From positions 1,178,001 to 1,242,000 of the forward strand of contig CAVTWI010000002.1 in assembly GCA_963738345.1 (NCBI GenBank): 64,000 nt of DNA, given 5' to 3'. The stretch comes from Bog-159 sp963738345 (GTDB lineage Bacteria; Acidobacteriota; Terriglobia; Bryobacterales; Bryobacteraceae). Each line of letters begins with the position of its first letter. Positions within the stretch are counted from its first letter, which is position 1. The translations under genes and the position numbers were made by a program. The notes beneath the pieces were generated by a model. It saw only the letters and a program-made list of their open reading frames with translations, did not search any database and was not told the origin of the DNA. This document shows, in pieces, positions 53,443 to 61,921 of the stretch.

Positions 53443-54786
53443 TCAGGCCAGCCAGCCGCGCTTTTCCTTCCAACGCCCGCGGGTGAAATCCGGAAATTTA
53501 ACCGGGGCGCTGCCCTGCGCCAGAGATGCTTCGCTGAGCGGGCCCGGAGCGCTCCAGGCAGCGGCGTCGTATACGTCCAAATCCGGTGCCAGGCCTTGGT
53601 GCATGCATTCGATCAAGCGATAGACCATCAGGAAATCCATACCGCCGTGGCCGCCGAGTTTGCGCGCCAGTTCGCCCTCGTGCTTCCACAGCGGATGCTC
53701 ATACTCGGCCTTGAATTTGTCGATCGGGATATATTCCTCCGCCTTGGGATCATCGAAATAGATGCGTGGAGGATAGTCGCGAAAGATGCCTTTCGAGCCG
53801 GCGATCAAATTGGTCCGGTCGTACGGGTGAGGATTGACCACGTCGTGCTGCAGCGTGACCACAAGGCCGTTGGCGGTCTTAATGAGCGAGGTGTTGAGGT
53901 CGCCGCAAATATACTTTTCTTTCCACTTGGGGCTATCCTTGGGCACATTGGCGGCGCGCCAGGCGTCCAGACCGCGCTCGGGTGAACTCATGGAAACCAT
54001 ATAGTCGAAGCGGTCGCCGCGATTGACTCCCATGTAATTGGCCACGGGACCAAGGCCGTGTGTGGGATACAGATTTCCGTTGTGCTTGGTATGCGGGAAC
54101 CGGCGCCACAGACCCTCGCTCTTATCTTCGAACAGGAGGCGGCGGAGGTCGTGGAGGTAAGCGCCTTCACCGTAAAGCAAGTCGCCGAAGAGTCCCGCGC
54201 GGATCATGTTCAGCACCATGAGTTCGTTGTAGCCATAGCAACAATTCTCCATCATGATGCAGTGGCGGCGGGTCTTTTCGGAGGTGTCGACCAGTTTCCA
54301 GCAGTCTTCGATGGTTGACGCTGCGGGGACTTCGACGAAGGCGTGCTTGCCGCTATTCATGGCGGCCACGGCCATGGGGACGTGCCACTCCCAGGGCGTG
54401 GCAATATAGGCGAAGTCCACGTCTTCGCGTTTCAACAGGTTTTCGAAATCGCGCTCGCCGTTGGCATAGACGGCAGGCGGATGGTGTCCGGCGCGCTCGA
54501 CGGCAGCTTGCGCGTGCAAGGCGGCGTCCTTCACTACGTCGCATACGGCGGTTACGGTAAGGCCTTCCACGCCCAGGTATTCGTTGAGCATGTCGGAACC
54601 GCGGCCGCCGCAACCGATCAAGCCCATCCGCACATTGGGGCGGGCATCGAAGGGCATGCCAATTACGGATTTGTTGGTGGACTGGGCGATCGCGGATTGG
54701 CCGAGCAGGACCGCGCCGGTACCGGCCATGGCGCCGCGAATAAGGTCACGCCGGGAGAAATGGGAGTGAGACTGATCGGAAGACAT
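53443..54786 (-). CDS. Exported Gfo/Idh/MocA-fold protein of the GH109 type
   Basis: The product has 447 residues. A twin-arginine signal SRRDLIRGAMAGTGAVLLG (residues 11-29) precedes an NAD-binding fold with MGLIGCGGRGSDMLNEYLG, DVDFAYIATPWEWHVPMAV and KHAFVEVPAASTIEDCWKL. Further on, CYGYNELMVLNMIRAGLFGD and LYPTHGLGPVANYMG match GH109 alpha-N-acetylgalactosaminidases, which use NAD in a redox mechanism to cut alpha-GalNAc. The fold is Tat-exported with its cofactor bound. The specificity is by family only. The frame is intact. Confidence 0.85.
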   Translation of the reverse strand: MSSDQSHSHFSRRDLIRGAMAGTGAVLLGQSAIAQSTNKSVIGMPFDARPNVRMGLIGCGGRGSDMLNEYLGVEGLTVTAVCDVVKDAALHAQAAVERAGHHPPAVYANGERDFENLLKREDVDFAYIATPWEWHVPMAVAAMNSGKHAFVEVPAASTIEDCWKLVDTSEKTRRHCIMMENCCYGYNELMVLNMIRAGLFGDLLYGEGAYLHDLRRLLFEDKSEGLWRRFPHTKHNGNLYPTHGLGPVANYMGVNRGDRFDYMVSMSSPERGLDAWRAANVPKDSPKWKEKYICGDLNTSLIKTANGLVVTLQHDVVNPHPYDRTNLIAGSKGIFRDYPPRIYFDDPKAEEYIPIDKFKAEYEHPLWKHEGELARKLGGHGGMDFLMVYRLIECMHQGLAPDLDVYDAAAWSAPGPLSEASLAQGSAPVKFPDFTRGRWKEKRGWLA

Positions 54787-54832
54787 GGATCTATTCTAGT
54801 AGCTTTCAACAGAGTGGATTCGAGGATGGGTA

Positions 54833-56650
54833 TTAGAAAATGAAACTTAGCCCGCCGCGGAACATGCGGGGGTTTTCCATCAGGACCAGGCGGGAGCCGT
54901 CGGCGGCGGAAAGCGGGAGGTAGCCTTGTTGCAGAAGGTTGCGAATGTCGGCGGTCAGTTCCATGCGCCAAGGTAGGCCAGGCAGAACCGGAATGGCTTG
55001 GCGTATATAGATATTGAAACCGGGTTGCGGACGCAGGCTGCCGGTGGCGTAAATTGGTTCCGGCACCGAAAAGCGACCGTCGGCCACCTGGTAGCTAGCC
55101 GCAAAATGGGTACCGGTATGGGGACTGGCCGCCACTACGCGCATAGTCAGGGATTGCTGACGTCCTTCGTGAATCATGGCGCGCAGATCGTCGGGATTGT
55201 TGCTGACGGGCACGCTATTTTGCGCGGTAAGCGCGCCGGTGGCGCCATACATTACTGTTGCGCTAACGTGGTCGCCCACTTCCTGAGTAGCGGAAGCCAC
55301 GTAACCCATGCTGGCGAAACTGCCGGCATTGAACATGGACGTGCCGGAATAGAAATCCGGAAGGATATCGCCCACCGGCAGGAATCCTTCAGGCGCTGTA
55401 ATTGTCAAAGCCAGATTGCTTACCGACTCGTGATAAACAGCCACACCAAACTTGCGGGATCCGACTGTATGGGTATACCCGGCCTCAAGATCCTTACCTC
55501 GCTGCACCTCGGCGTTACCACCGCGCAAAGACATCATGGGGAACAGCGATAGCGTGCCGATTTCCCGCAGCAGGGGATCTTCCGTTCCGTTACTGGCGGC
55601 CAAGTCCGGGCGTGCGTTCCCGGAGGTATAGGCGAGTTCGATTTCGCCGGAACTTCCAACCAGATAAGTCAGGCGGGCGTAAGGGCTCAGGTAGCTCAGG
55701 TGATTATTGAATGTCACCGAGTCAATCGCGGTTCCATACTGCAGATTCAGACCTTCGGCCAAGCGAGCATGATCATCAAGACTGGCTGACATGCTGCGCA
55801 ACATGGGGACACCGTCGCCCGGCCCGAAAATCGCAAGTCCCATACGTCCGGGGAGGAAAAGCTCGCGCATTGTAACCGATATTTCGGGACTGTCCGGACC
55901 CACTGTGCGGCTAAACGTCGTGCGGAACGAAGCCGACGGAATGCCTGTCTGTGCGCCGGAGCCAACCTCGCCCGCAAATCGGAACTGGTTGCTGCGGAAC
56001 AATGAAGTGGCCAGCGCGAAAGCAGTGCCAGCGTCCGAGTTGCTGCCGAAACCGGTGCCCATGGATCCATCGCCGGCCGAGATCATCAGCAGGCCGCGCG
56101 TGTCGGAAAAAACGGTATGGCGGGGGCGTTCCTGGTCGCAAGCCAAATCCTGCGAATCGTCCGGGTTGGCCACCCCGGGCAGCATACGCATGACCGGGCG
56201 CGTAGATCCTGCGGTTCGCAAAACCCACTTCCAATCGTCGCTCATGAAGGCGGGATGTTCGGCGGGGTACATCAGGTGGATCGAGCTAAACAAGGTCGCC
56301 ATGCTCACGTTCAGCATGCTGCGCATTCCCGGCTGGACTAATATGTTGTTTTTGATGGCAGGGACGAAACTAGCGAGTGTCACTCGAATTGAGTAGGTAT
56401 CGGGTAGCAGGCCCGGAAAAGCGAAATTGCCCTTTTCGTCGGTGAAGACCTTTTGCGCCAAACCGTCCTGGCGATTGAAGAGCATCACAGCGGCGCCCAT
56501 TTGGGGCACGCCTTCGCCATCGGTCACCAGTCCGCCAATCGCGCCACCCAGCCTGACCGACACTGCGCCAGAAGCGGGGAAGGCTGCTGCCAAGCAGGCT
56601 AGCCCAACGATTACACTCGATACCGAGATGTGCGCCCTCGTACTCATCAT
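54833..56650 (-). CDS. Outer-membrane beta-barrel protein with carboxypeptidase-regulatory domain
   Basis: The product has 605 residues. A signal peptide (VSSVIVGLACLAAAFPASGA) is followed by a carboxypeptidase-regulatory-like domain (IGGLVTDGEGVPQMGAAVML, DEKGNFAFPGLLPDTYSIRV), then about 450 residues of alternating strands ending in the outer-membrane signature FRGGLSFIF with a terminal phenylalanine. It has the layout of the Solibacter-type TonB-dependent-like transporters but is shorter and has no clear plug domain or TonB box. Transport of oligosaccharides is the usual expectation. It lies 182 bases downstream of the GWxTD gene on the same strand's transcription direction? - it is actually 57 bases downstream of that gene's stop, so they may form one unit. 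Confidence 0.75.
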   Translation of the reverse strand: MMSTRAHISVSSVIVGLACLAAAFPASGAVSVRLGGAIGGLVTDGEGVPQMGAAVMLFNRQDGLAQKVFTDEKGNFAFPGLLPDTYSIRVTLASFVPAIKNNILVQPGMRSMLNVSMATLFSSIHLMYPAEHPAFMSDDWKWVLRTAGSTRPVMRMLPGVANPDDSQDLACDQERPRHTVFSDTRGLLMISAGDGSMGTGFGSNSDAGTAFALATSLFRSNQFRFAGEVGSGAQTGIPSASFRTTFSRTVGPDSPEISVTMRELFLPGRMGLAIFGPGDGVPMLRSMSASLDDHARLAEGLNLQYGTAIDSVTFNNHLSYLSPYARLTYLVGSSGEIELAYTSGNARPDLAASNGTEDPLLREIGTLSLFPMMSLRGGNAEVQRGKDLEAGYTHTVGSRKFGVAVYHESVSNLALTITAPEGFLPVGDILPDFYSGTSMFNAGSFASMGYVASATQEVGDHVSATVMYGATGALTAQNSVPVSNNPDDLRAMIHEGRQQSLTMRVVAASPHTGTHFAASYQVADGRFSVPEPIYATGSLRPQPGFNIYIRQAIPVLPGLPWRMELTADIRNLLQQGYLPLSAADGSRLVLMENPRMFRGGLSFIF

Positions 56651-56707
56651 GCGGTGACGCTTAGATTACCACGGGTAGTACCCCGTATTGTGACGTGTCC
56701 CGTATTG

Positions 56708-58405
56708 TTAGGTTACCGTAAACTGAGCCGTCGGTGTTAAGGTCTGGTTACGGTTTTTGTCCGTTATTTTCAGCTTCAGGGTGTACTGGCCAGGCTGGAG
56801 CTTGGATAACGGCAGCAGTTTCTCAATGGTCACCTGTGAGGCGGAAGCGCCCGGCAGGCTAGCAATGTCTTCGGTAAATTCGAAGATCTTCTCGTTGCTA
56901 CCGTTCTTCAGCACCTGGTATTCGATGGATCCGCTAGGCTTCTGGGTCTTCTCGTCCGGGCCGAAGTTGTACAACTTGAAGTAGATTCCCATCTTCTCGT
57001 CGCGCTTGAAACTCTCCGTCACACGCGGACGGACCTTGGTGGTCCCGATCACGAACTGGCCCATGCCGATGCTCTTGGTGGGCACCTTCTCGATCAGGTC
57101 GGCCAGAACGATGGTGCTGGACGACAGCTTCTCGGTGTCTACGTGGGGAACATTGAGGGCGGTTTCGTAGTTGTTCATGTTACCGCCGATAACGTCTTTA
57201 ACCACCACATTCAGCCGGTAGGTGCCGGGCGGAAGTGGAATCGATTTCTGGTAAATCGAAGAGCGCGTGGCGTAGGCCTGCAGCATCTCATTGGGACAAT
57301 CCACGGTAACGGTGTCCTCAAACGTCTGCACGATGCGGCGGGTCATGGTGGTGATACGGCCGAAGATGTTGACGGCAGCTTTTTGCACGCCTTCCTTGGC
57401 CTGGAACTGCATATCCTTGTTCTCGAACTGGAGGGTGACGTAAGTCAGAACCGAAGCCTCGGTGAGCGGGAAAAAGTCGGCGCGCACCTTCATGGGCAGG
57501 ATGTTGAAGGTGATTTTGCTGGTGACCGCGTCTTCCAGATCCTTGAACTTCACCGCCGGCGGTTTTTGCAGTTTGGCGAACTGCTCCAGCCGGTTGAATT
57601 CCATCATGCTCTCGGAGGACCCGCCGAAGTTTTGGCCCAGATGGGTGCCATCGGTGTTCTGGAAGCGCGCGGTCTTGCTGGACAAGCCCATCTGTTCCAT
57701 GAGGGTGAGTCCGGCGCCGGGCACATAGGTCAGGGCGTCCTTTTCGGACGGGTCCATGGTCATGTGATACTCGCCCGACATGGTGGGATCGACGAATTCA
57801 ATAATGATGTTGGTGCCGATGCCTTCGAGGTAGCGGTAGCGCCATTGCTCAAACGGATAGGTGGACGTTTCGCCGCCGCCTTCTTCCATGGGCCGCTCGT
57901 AGGTGCCGCCGGAGGGATGCGATTCGATTTCGTCGGGCGGGCCGTAAATGATATAGATACGGCCGCGATCGGTCTTCCAGCCAGGGATGCCGGAGGCGTA
58001 GTGGTCGTTGGCGTAGGCGATGCGGCGGTAGTGCTCTTCCTTAAACTCGTTTTCTTCGGTATCGGGGGTGGGATCGCGGCGCAGCCAGAACTGTTCGATA
58101 AACTGTTCCCGCTCTTCGTCGGTGGCCAGGCGTTTGAAGGCGGTCTTTTCTTCGTCGGTGATGATGTAGACGACGTCTTCGTTGAGCCACTTCTTATAAG
58201 GCGTTTCAAGCTCTTTGCGCAGCTTCTCGTCGCGCTTCTTCTTCTGTTTATCGGTTAGGGGTTTGGCGATGGTTTCGCGCGCCGGGGCAGCTTCAGCCTT
58301 CTTCTGATCGTCTTTGGGGGCAGCCGTCTGATCCTGGCAAAATGCGCTTCCGGCCAGCATGCAGCCGAGGGAAATAAAAGGCAACCAATTAGATTTTAAG
58401 ACCAT
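56708..58405 (-). CDS. GWxTD-domain exported protein
   Basis: The product has 565 residues from ATG 58405, five bases after GAAGAGG; a GTG two codons earlier is open. A signal peptide (WLPFISLGCMLAGSAFCQD) leads to a lysine-rich linker and the GWxTD domain (YKKWLNEDVVYIITDEEKTA, FIEQFWLRRDPTPDTEENEF, GRIYIIYGPPDEIESHPSGG). The rest is repeated beta-sandwich. The family is frequent in Acidobacteria and of unknown function, probably periplasmic. The frame is intact. Tandem 19-bp repeats lie in its upstream region. Confidence 0.88.
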   Translation of the reverse strand: MVLKSNWLPFISLGCMLAGSAFCQDQTAAPKDDQKKAEAAPARETIAKPLTDKQKKKRDEKLRKELETPYKKWLNEDVVYIITDEEKTAFKRLATDEEREQFIEQFWLRRDPTPDTEENEFKEEHYRRIAYANDHYASGIPGWKTDRGRIYIIYGPPDEIESHPSGGTYERPMEEGGGETSTYPFEQWRYRYLEGIGTNIIIEFVDPTMSGEYHMTMDPSEKDALTYVPGAGLTLMEQMGLSSKTARFQNTDGTHLGQNFGGSSESMMEFNRLEQFAKLQKPPAVKFKDLEDAVTSKITFNILPMKVRADFFPLTEASVLTYVTLQFENKDMQFQAKEGVQKAAVNIFGRITTMTRRIVQTFEDTVTVDCPNEMLQAYATRSSIYQKSIPLPPGTYRLNVVVKDVIGGNMNNYETALNVPHVDTEKLSSSTIVLADLIEKVPTKSIGMGQFVIGTTKVRPRVTESFKRDEKMGIYFKLYNFGPDEKTQKPSGSIEYQVLKNGSNEKIFEFTEDIASLPGASASQVTIEKLLPLSKLQPGQYTLKLKITDKNRNQTLTPTAQFTVT

Positions 58406-58472
58406 ACACACCTCTTCCCGGAACAGGGCCGTTTCGTTGAATCAATTGTACGGTTTCATTTTAGCACCGTCA

Positions 58473-58510
58473 AGTTGGGCGGTGGCTTCACAGTTGGGCG
58501 GCGGGTTCAC
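58473..58510. repeat. Two tandem 19-bp repeats before the GWxTD gene
   Basis: AGTTGGGCGGTGGCTTCAC (58473-58491) is followed head-to-tail by a copy differing at two positions (58492-58510). They lie 68-105 bases before the GWxTD start, downstream of the CBS gene. Confidence 0.5.
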
Positions 58511-58533
58511 GGTGGCTGATGTTACGGCGCGGG

Positions 58534-58974
58534 TTAGGCGGGGTATCTGCCTTCAATATAGCCGTTTAACTGATCGATGGTGTGCGCTTGGGCGGAGATG
58601 ATGGATCGCACCACGTCGCCGATCGAGATCATGCCAACGAGGGCATCGCCGTCCATCACCGGCAGGTGGCGGATGCGGTGTGCGGTGATGATGCGCATGC
58701 AATCTTCCACCGAGCGGTCGGGCGCGATGGTGAAGACCGGGCTGGTCATGATCTCCTTCACCTGCATATCGTGCGAGTGCTTGCCCTTCAGGATAACTTT
58801 GCGGGCATAGTCGCGCTCCGATACGATGCCGGCCAGTTTACCTCCGGCAATCACCAGCAAGGCGCCCACGCTTTTCTCGGCCATCATGGCCACAGCCTCG
58901 TAGACGGTAGCTTCCGGCGATAGCCAAAAAATGTCGCTGCCTTTGTGCCGCAGCATCGAACGGACGGTTTCCAT
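58534..58974 (-). CDS. Tandem CBS-domain protein
   Basis: The product has 146 residues and consists of two CBS domains (TVYEAVAMMAEKSVGALLVI and GKLAGIVSERDYARKVIL; then SVEDCMRIITAHRIRHLPVM and DALVGMISIGDVVRSIISAQ). Paired CBS units bind adenosyl ligands such as ATP, AMP or SAM and tune partner proteins; stand-alone forms of this size are common in Acidobacteria and Proteobacteria. No partner is fused. It lies 27 bases past the phaR stop on the same strand and may be co-transcribed with it. Confidence 0.9.
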   Translation of the reverse strand: METVRSMLRHKGSDIFWLSPEATVYEAVAMMAEKSVGALLVIAGGKLAGIVSERDYARKVILKGKHSHDMQVKEIMTSPVFTIAPDRSVEDCMRIITAHRIRHLPVMDGDALVGMISIGDVVRSIISAQAHTIDQLNGYIEGRYPA

Positions 58975-59001
58975 GGCGTCCCCCCTTGCCTGAATAATCT
59001 T

Positions 59002-59526
59002 TCAGATTGCGGGGCCGATGTCAACTTTTGGGGATTGCTTTCTTGCGGGCTTCTTTCGCGGCGGGGTCTGGTGGCGCAACCGTTCTTCCAATTCCTGGAC
59101 GCGGCGGCGCAGCGATTCGAGTTCACCGGCGGGGTCAGGCGGGGGTGGGGCGGGTATGGAACTCAACAGATTCCGCACCACGTCAAGCGGACGCGTATGC
59201 AGTGCGCTCTGCGCTTTTTGATACATCTCGGTGACCGTGGAAAGGTACCAAGTCAGGAAATCGTGTGTGGCACGATCGGAGGCCATGATCAGCTTCCGCA
59301 GCAGTTCGAGCGGTAGGCCGGATTCAGGGCCCTTGGCATCCTCCATGATGACCTGGGTCAGCACCACGCGAGTGATATCCTCGCCGGAGCGCGCGTCCAC
59401 CACCTTAACATCGACGCCGTTGCGTACCATGCGGGCGACATCGTCCAGGTTGACGTAACGGCTGGCGGTGGTATCGTACAGCCGCCGGTTTTCGTATTTC
59501 TTGATAACTACGCCGCGATCGGACAT
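59002..59526 (-). CDS. phaR: PHA synthesis repressor PhaR
   Basis: The product has 174 residues. The N-terminal PHB accumulation regulator domain is plain: IKKYENRRLYDTTASRYVNL, DDVARMVRNGVDVKVVDARS, GEDITRVVLTQVIMEDA. The C-terminus has a coiled coil (ELESLRRRVQELEERLR) and a basic tail (PPRKKPARKQSPK). PhaR binds both PHA granules and DNA and represses phasin genes until granules form. It is divergent from the phasin-like gene, whose promoter carries a CTGC-N3-GCAG site. AGGAG precedes the ATG. Confidence 0.92.
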   Translation of the reverse strand: MSDRGVVIKKYENRRLYDTTASRYVNLDDVARMVRNGVDVKVVDARSGEDITRVVLTQVIMEDAKGPESGLPLELLRKLIMASDRATHDFLTWYLSTVTEMYQKAQSALHTRPLDVVRNLLSSIPAPPPPDPAGELESLRRRVQELEERLRHQTPPRKKPARKQSPKVDIGPAI

Positions 59527-59551
59527 ACCAGATAATATACTCCTAAAATCC

Positions 59552-59580
59552 TTGACACGCGCATTAGCCAGCGGTATACT
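59552..59580 (+). promoter_or_regulatory. Near-consensus sigma-70 promoter of the phasin-like gene
   Basis: -35 TTGACA (59552-59557), 17 bases, -10 TATACT (59575-59580). This is the strongest promoter seen in the window. Transcription should start at about 59587, just before or in the PhaR-type operator. Confidence 0.85.
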
Positions 59581-59588
59581 CAGCCTGG

Positions 59589-59605
59589 ATGCTGCGATGC
59601 AGCAT
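59589..59605. promoter_or_regulatory. PhaR-type operator at the phasin promoter
   Basis: ATGCTGCGATGCAGCAT is a 7-bp perfect inverted repeat around GAT and contains CTGC-GAT-GCAG, the CTGC-N3-GCAG form reported for PhaR sites in Rhodobacter (recalled, not checked). It overlaps the predicted transcription start, so binding would block transcription. Confidence 0.75.
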
Positions 59606-59619
59606 TAAAAGGAGCGTAT

Positions 59620-60504
59620 ATGGAGAACGTTACAGGGTCCATCGCCGAGGCTCCCAGAGCGCTAGCTTCTACGCTGGCACATTGGGCGCGGAATGGCGTG
59701 GAAAGTTTCGTCGCAACCCAGAAAATTCTGTTGGATTTGACCGCACAGCAGAACTCCCTGGCGCTTGGCTTCGTTCGCGAGCGGGTGAACTTCTCGCCGC
59801 TTCGCCCACTGACTGGTATGGTCGATCTGGCCGGCCAGAGTATGGCAGATTTTGTCGCAGCCCAAAAAATCCTGCTCGATCTGGCAGCCGAAGAGAACGC
59901 CCTTCTGCAGACTGGTATTAAAGAGGTCCTTGGTCTGAAGGGAACTCCGGCGGCCATGACCGATGCCATGCGCGAAGGCGTGAACGCCTTCACCGGCATG
60001 CAGAAGAAACTCCTGGATATGGCGGGCCAGCAGAGCAAAGCCGCCGTGGAAGCCCTTAAAGAGGGTAAGCGTTTCGAGGGCAAGAGTGTGGCGGAAGTCG
60101 CCCGCGAGAGTGCCGAAACCTTTATCGCCACACAGAAAAAATTATTGGATTTGGTGACCGAAGTGGCGCGATCCGAAGAGGGCAAGCCCAGCAAGATACT
60201 TAAACCTTCGGAGCGCCGGAAACTAACTGCCTTGGCCAAGGACGGCTTGGACAAGTTCGTGGAGTCGCAGAAGGAATTGCTGGACGTGGCAGCCAAGCAA
60301 GTGGAAGGTGCCATGAAGGTGACTCAGGAAATAGTACGTCCCTCGCCGGAACCTTCGACCAGCTTGGGCGAGTTCGCGCGCCAAGGCGTTGAGAATTTCA
60401 TCAATGCGCAAAAAGCGTTGTTGGATGTCGCCGTCAAGCCATTTTTGCCGCCGCCGCCCAGAACCCACGTGGTAGCGCACGCGCACGCCGGCCGCCGCAA
60501 ATAG
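59620..60504 (+). CDS. Phasin-like protein with six repeats
   Basis: The product has 294 residues, ATG 59620 after GGAG. An 11-residue motif recurs six times: FVATQKILLDL (30-40), FVAAQKILLDL (78-88), FTGMQKKLLDM (124-134), FIATQKKLLDL (168-178), FVESQKELLDV (213-223) and FINAQKALLDV (260-270), spaced 44-48 residues. Between them are amphipathic helices. Phasins coat PHA granules with such helices, and a normal phasin has one or two such elements. The PhaR operator and PhaR gene next to it support the phasin reading. The tail (HVVAHAHAGRRK) is basic. Function by experiment is unknown. Confidence 0.75.
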   Translation: MENVTGSIAEAPRALASTLAHWARNGVESFVATQKILLDLTAQQNSLALGFVRERVNFSPLRPLTGMVDLAGQSMADFVAAQKILLDLAAEENALLQTGIKEVLGLKGTPAAMTDAMREGVNAFTGMQKKLLDMAGQQSKAAVEALKEGKRFEGKSVAEVARESAETFIATQKKLLDLVTEVARSEEGKPSKILKPSERRKLTALAKDGLDKFVESQKELLDVAAKQVEGAMKVTQEIVRPSPEPSTSLGEFARQGVENFINAQKALLDVAVKPFLPPPPRTHVVAHAHAGRRK

Positions 60505-60522
60505 CTAAAGGAGGAATGCGCT

Positions 60523-61089
60523 ATGCCCGGATCTGCTATCGCGCAACGGCACTTTCCTTATACGGCGCGTGTCGGGGACGCTACGGTGAGCCTCCGTCTG
60601 ATGACGGCGGAGGATCGGGAGGCGTTCCTGGCCTTCATGCGCGCACAACCGGAAGACGACCTCTTTTTCCTTCTGGTGGACGTGACCACGCCGGAGGGTA
60701 TCGAGCATTGGATGCGCGACCTGGGAGAAGGCCGCACTGTCACGGTGTTCGCTGAAGAGGGCGGAAAGCTGTTGGGTTATAGCAGCCTGCACCACGGCCA
60801 AACGCGCTGGACGCGTCATCTGGGCGAGATTCGCCTGTTGATGGCGCCGGACCAGCGCGGCCGTGGGGTGGGCCGGCTACTGGCCCGAGAGGTCTTTTCC
60901 ATCGCTCAAGACTCGGGGCTGCGACGCCTGGTGGCGCGCGTGGCATCGGGACAGAAGAGCGCCCGCCGCTTGTTCGAAGGCTTGGGCTTCCATATGGAAG
61001 CGCTCCTCGCCGACTGGGTGATCGACCGGCAAGGTCACACTGAAGACCTGGTAATGATGTCCTACGACGTCGCCGGTTTTCACGACTGA
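60523..61089 (+). CDS. GNAT-family N-acetyltransferase
   Basis: The product has 188 residues with AAAGGAGG seven bases before the ATG. The acetyl-CoA motif is IRLLMAPDQRGRGVGRLLAR (about residues 106-125), followed by LVARVASGQKSARRLFEGLG, the classic GNAT B region. The acceptor substrate is unknown. It starts 18 bases after the phasin-like gene, so it is probably in the same transcript. Confidence 0.88.
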   Translation: MPGSAIAQRHFPYTARVGDATVSLRLMTAEDREAFLAFMRAQPEDDLFFLLVDVTTPEGIEHWMRDLGEGRTVTVFAEEGGKLLGYSSLHHGQTRWTRHLGEIRLLMAPDQRGRGVGRLLAREVFSIAQDSGLRRLVARVASGQKSARRLFEGLGFHMEALLADWVIDRQGHTEDLVMMSYDVAGFHD

Positions 61090-61162
61090 GCCGTCGCGCG
61101 CGGCGCATATCAAAAGTCAGCGACCTTACGCTTGCACCCAAATTGCATATACTAGGAGACGC

Positions 61163-61921
61163 ATGACGGGTCAGAGCTATACCGTCCAAGAGCGTCGCGA
61201 AGCCGAAGTCTCCATGTGGCAAGAGCTTTTGGTCGGCTTCGAAATGGTGCAGTTGCGGATGACGTCTGTCTACTATGGACTGGGCGTGCCGCATGGCGAT
61301 GGGGAAGCGGTCATTCTAATTCCCGGTTTTCTGGGGACGGACAGCTATCTGGGCGGCATGTTCTCGTGGCTTCGCACTATCGGATATCGGTCTTACTTTT
61401 CGGGAATCGGCTGGAATGCCGAGTGTCCGAATCTGTTGATCCGAAAGCGGCTGAACGAAACGGTGCGGCGCGCTTATAGCGCGACCGGCCGCAAAGTCCA
61501 CTTGGTCGGTCATAGCCTCGGCGGCATTATCGCGCGCTCCGTGGCGGGCCAGCGGCCGGACGAGATCGCGTCCGTTACCACTTTGGGATCTCCTTTCCGC
61601 GGCCCCGTCGCGCACGCCAATGTGCTGCGAGCGCACGAGGCTATCCGCAATCGGATCCTGCGCGAACATGCAGGGCACATTCTGCCGGGCTGCTACACGG
61701 AGGATTGCACCTGCGAGTTCATCGCATCGTTGAAGGGGAAATTTCCTGCCAGCGTAGCGCAAACCGCTATCTACACCAAGAATGACGGCATCGTGGATTG
61801 GCGCTTCTGCGTCACCGGCGACCCCGAGATTGATCGGGAAGTGGCGGGCACTCACGTAGGACTGGTGTTCAATCCTGCGGTGTACCGTTTGTTAGCCGGC
61901 CGGCTTGCGCAACATGGCTGA
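61163..61921 (+). CDS. Lipase-like alpha/beta hydrolase
   Basis: The product has 252 residues. The nucleophile elbow is GHSLGG (about residue 115), the oxyanion region is IPGFLGTDSYLGG (about 53-65), and Asp/His candidates are in TKNDGIVDW and GTHVGL. This is the PGAP1/lipase-2 style of hydrolase. AGGAG precedes the ATG. Its place after phasin-like and acetyltransferase genes raises the idea of a granule-linked esterase or depolymerase; there is no PHA depolymerase lipase box variant to prove it. It overlaps the convergent TonB-like gene by 53 bases. Confidence 0.85.
   Translation: MTGQSYTVQERREAEVSMWQELLVGFEMVQLRMTSVYYGLGVPHGDGEAVILIPGFLGTDSYLGGMFSWLRTIGYRSYFSGIGWNAECPNLLIRKRLNETVRRAYSATGRKVHLVGHSLGGIIARSVAGQRPDEIASVTTLGSPFRGPVAHANVLRAHEAIRNRILREHAGHILPGCYTEDCTCEFIASLKGKFPASVAQTAIYTKNDGIVDWRFCVTGDPEIDREVAGTHVGLVFNPAVYRLLAGRLAQHG

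Noticed and set aside
57143..58258. Open frame of 371 residues opposite the GWxTD gene
   Set aside because: Antisense shadow of a well-supported exported protein.
61148..61153. TATACT before the lipase-like gene as a promoter
   Set aside because: It would start transcription inside or past the ribosome site AGGAG, and no good -35 is present.
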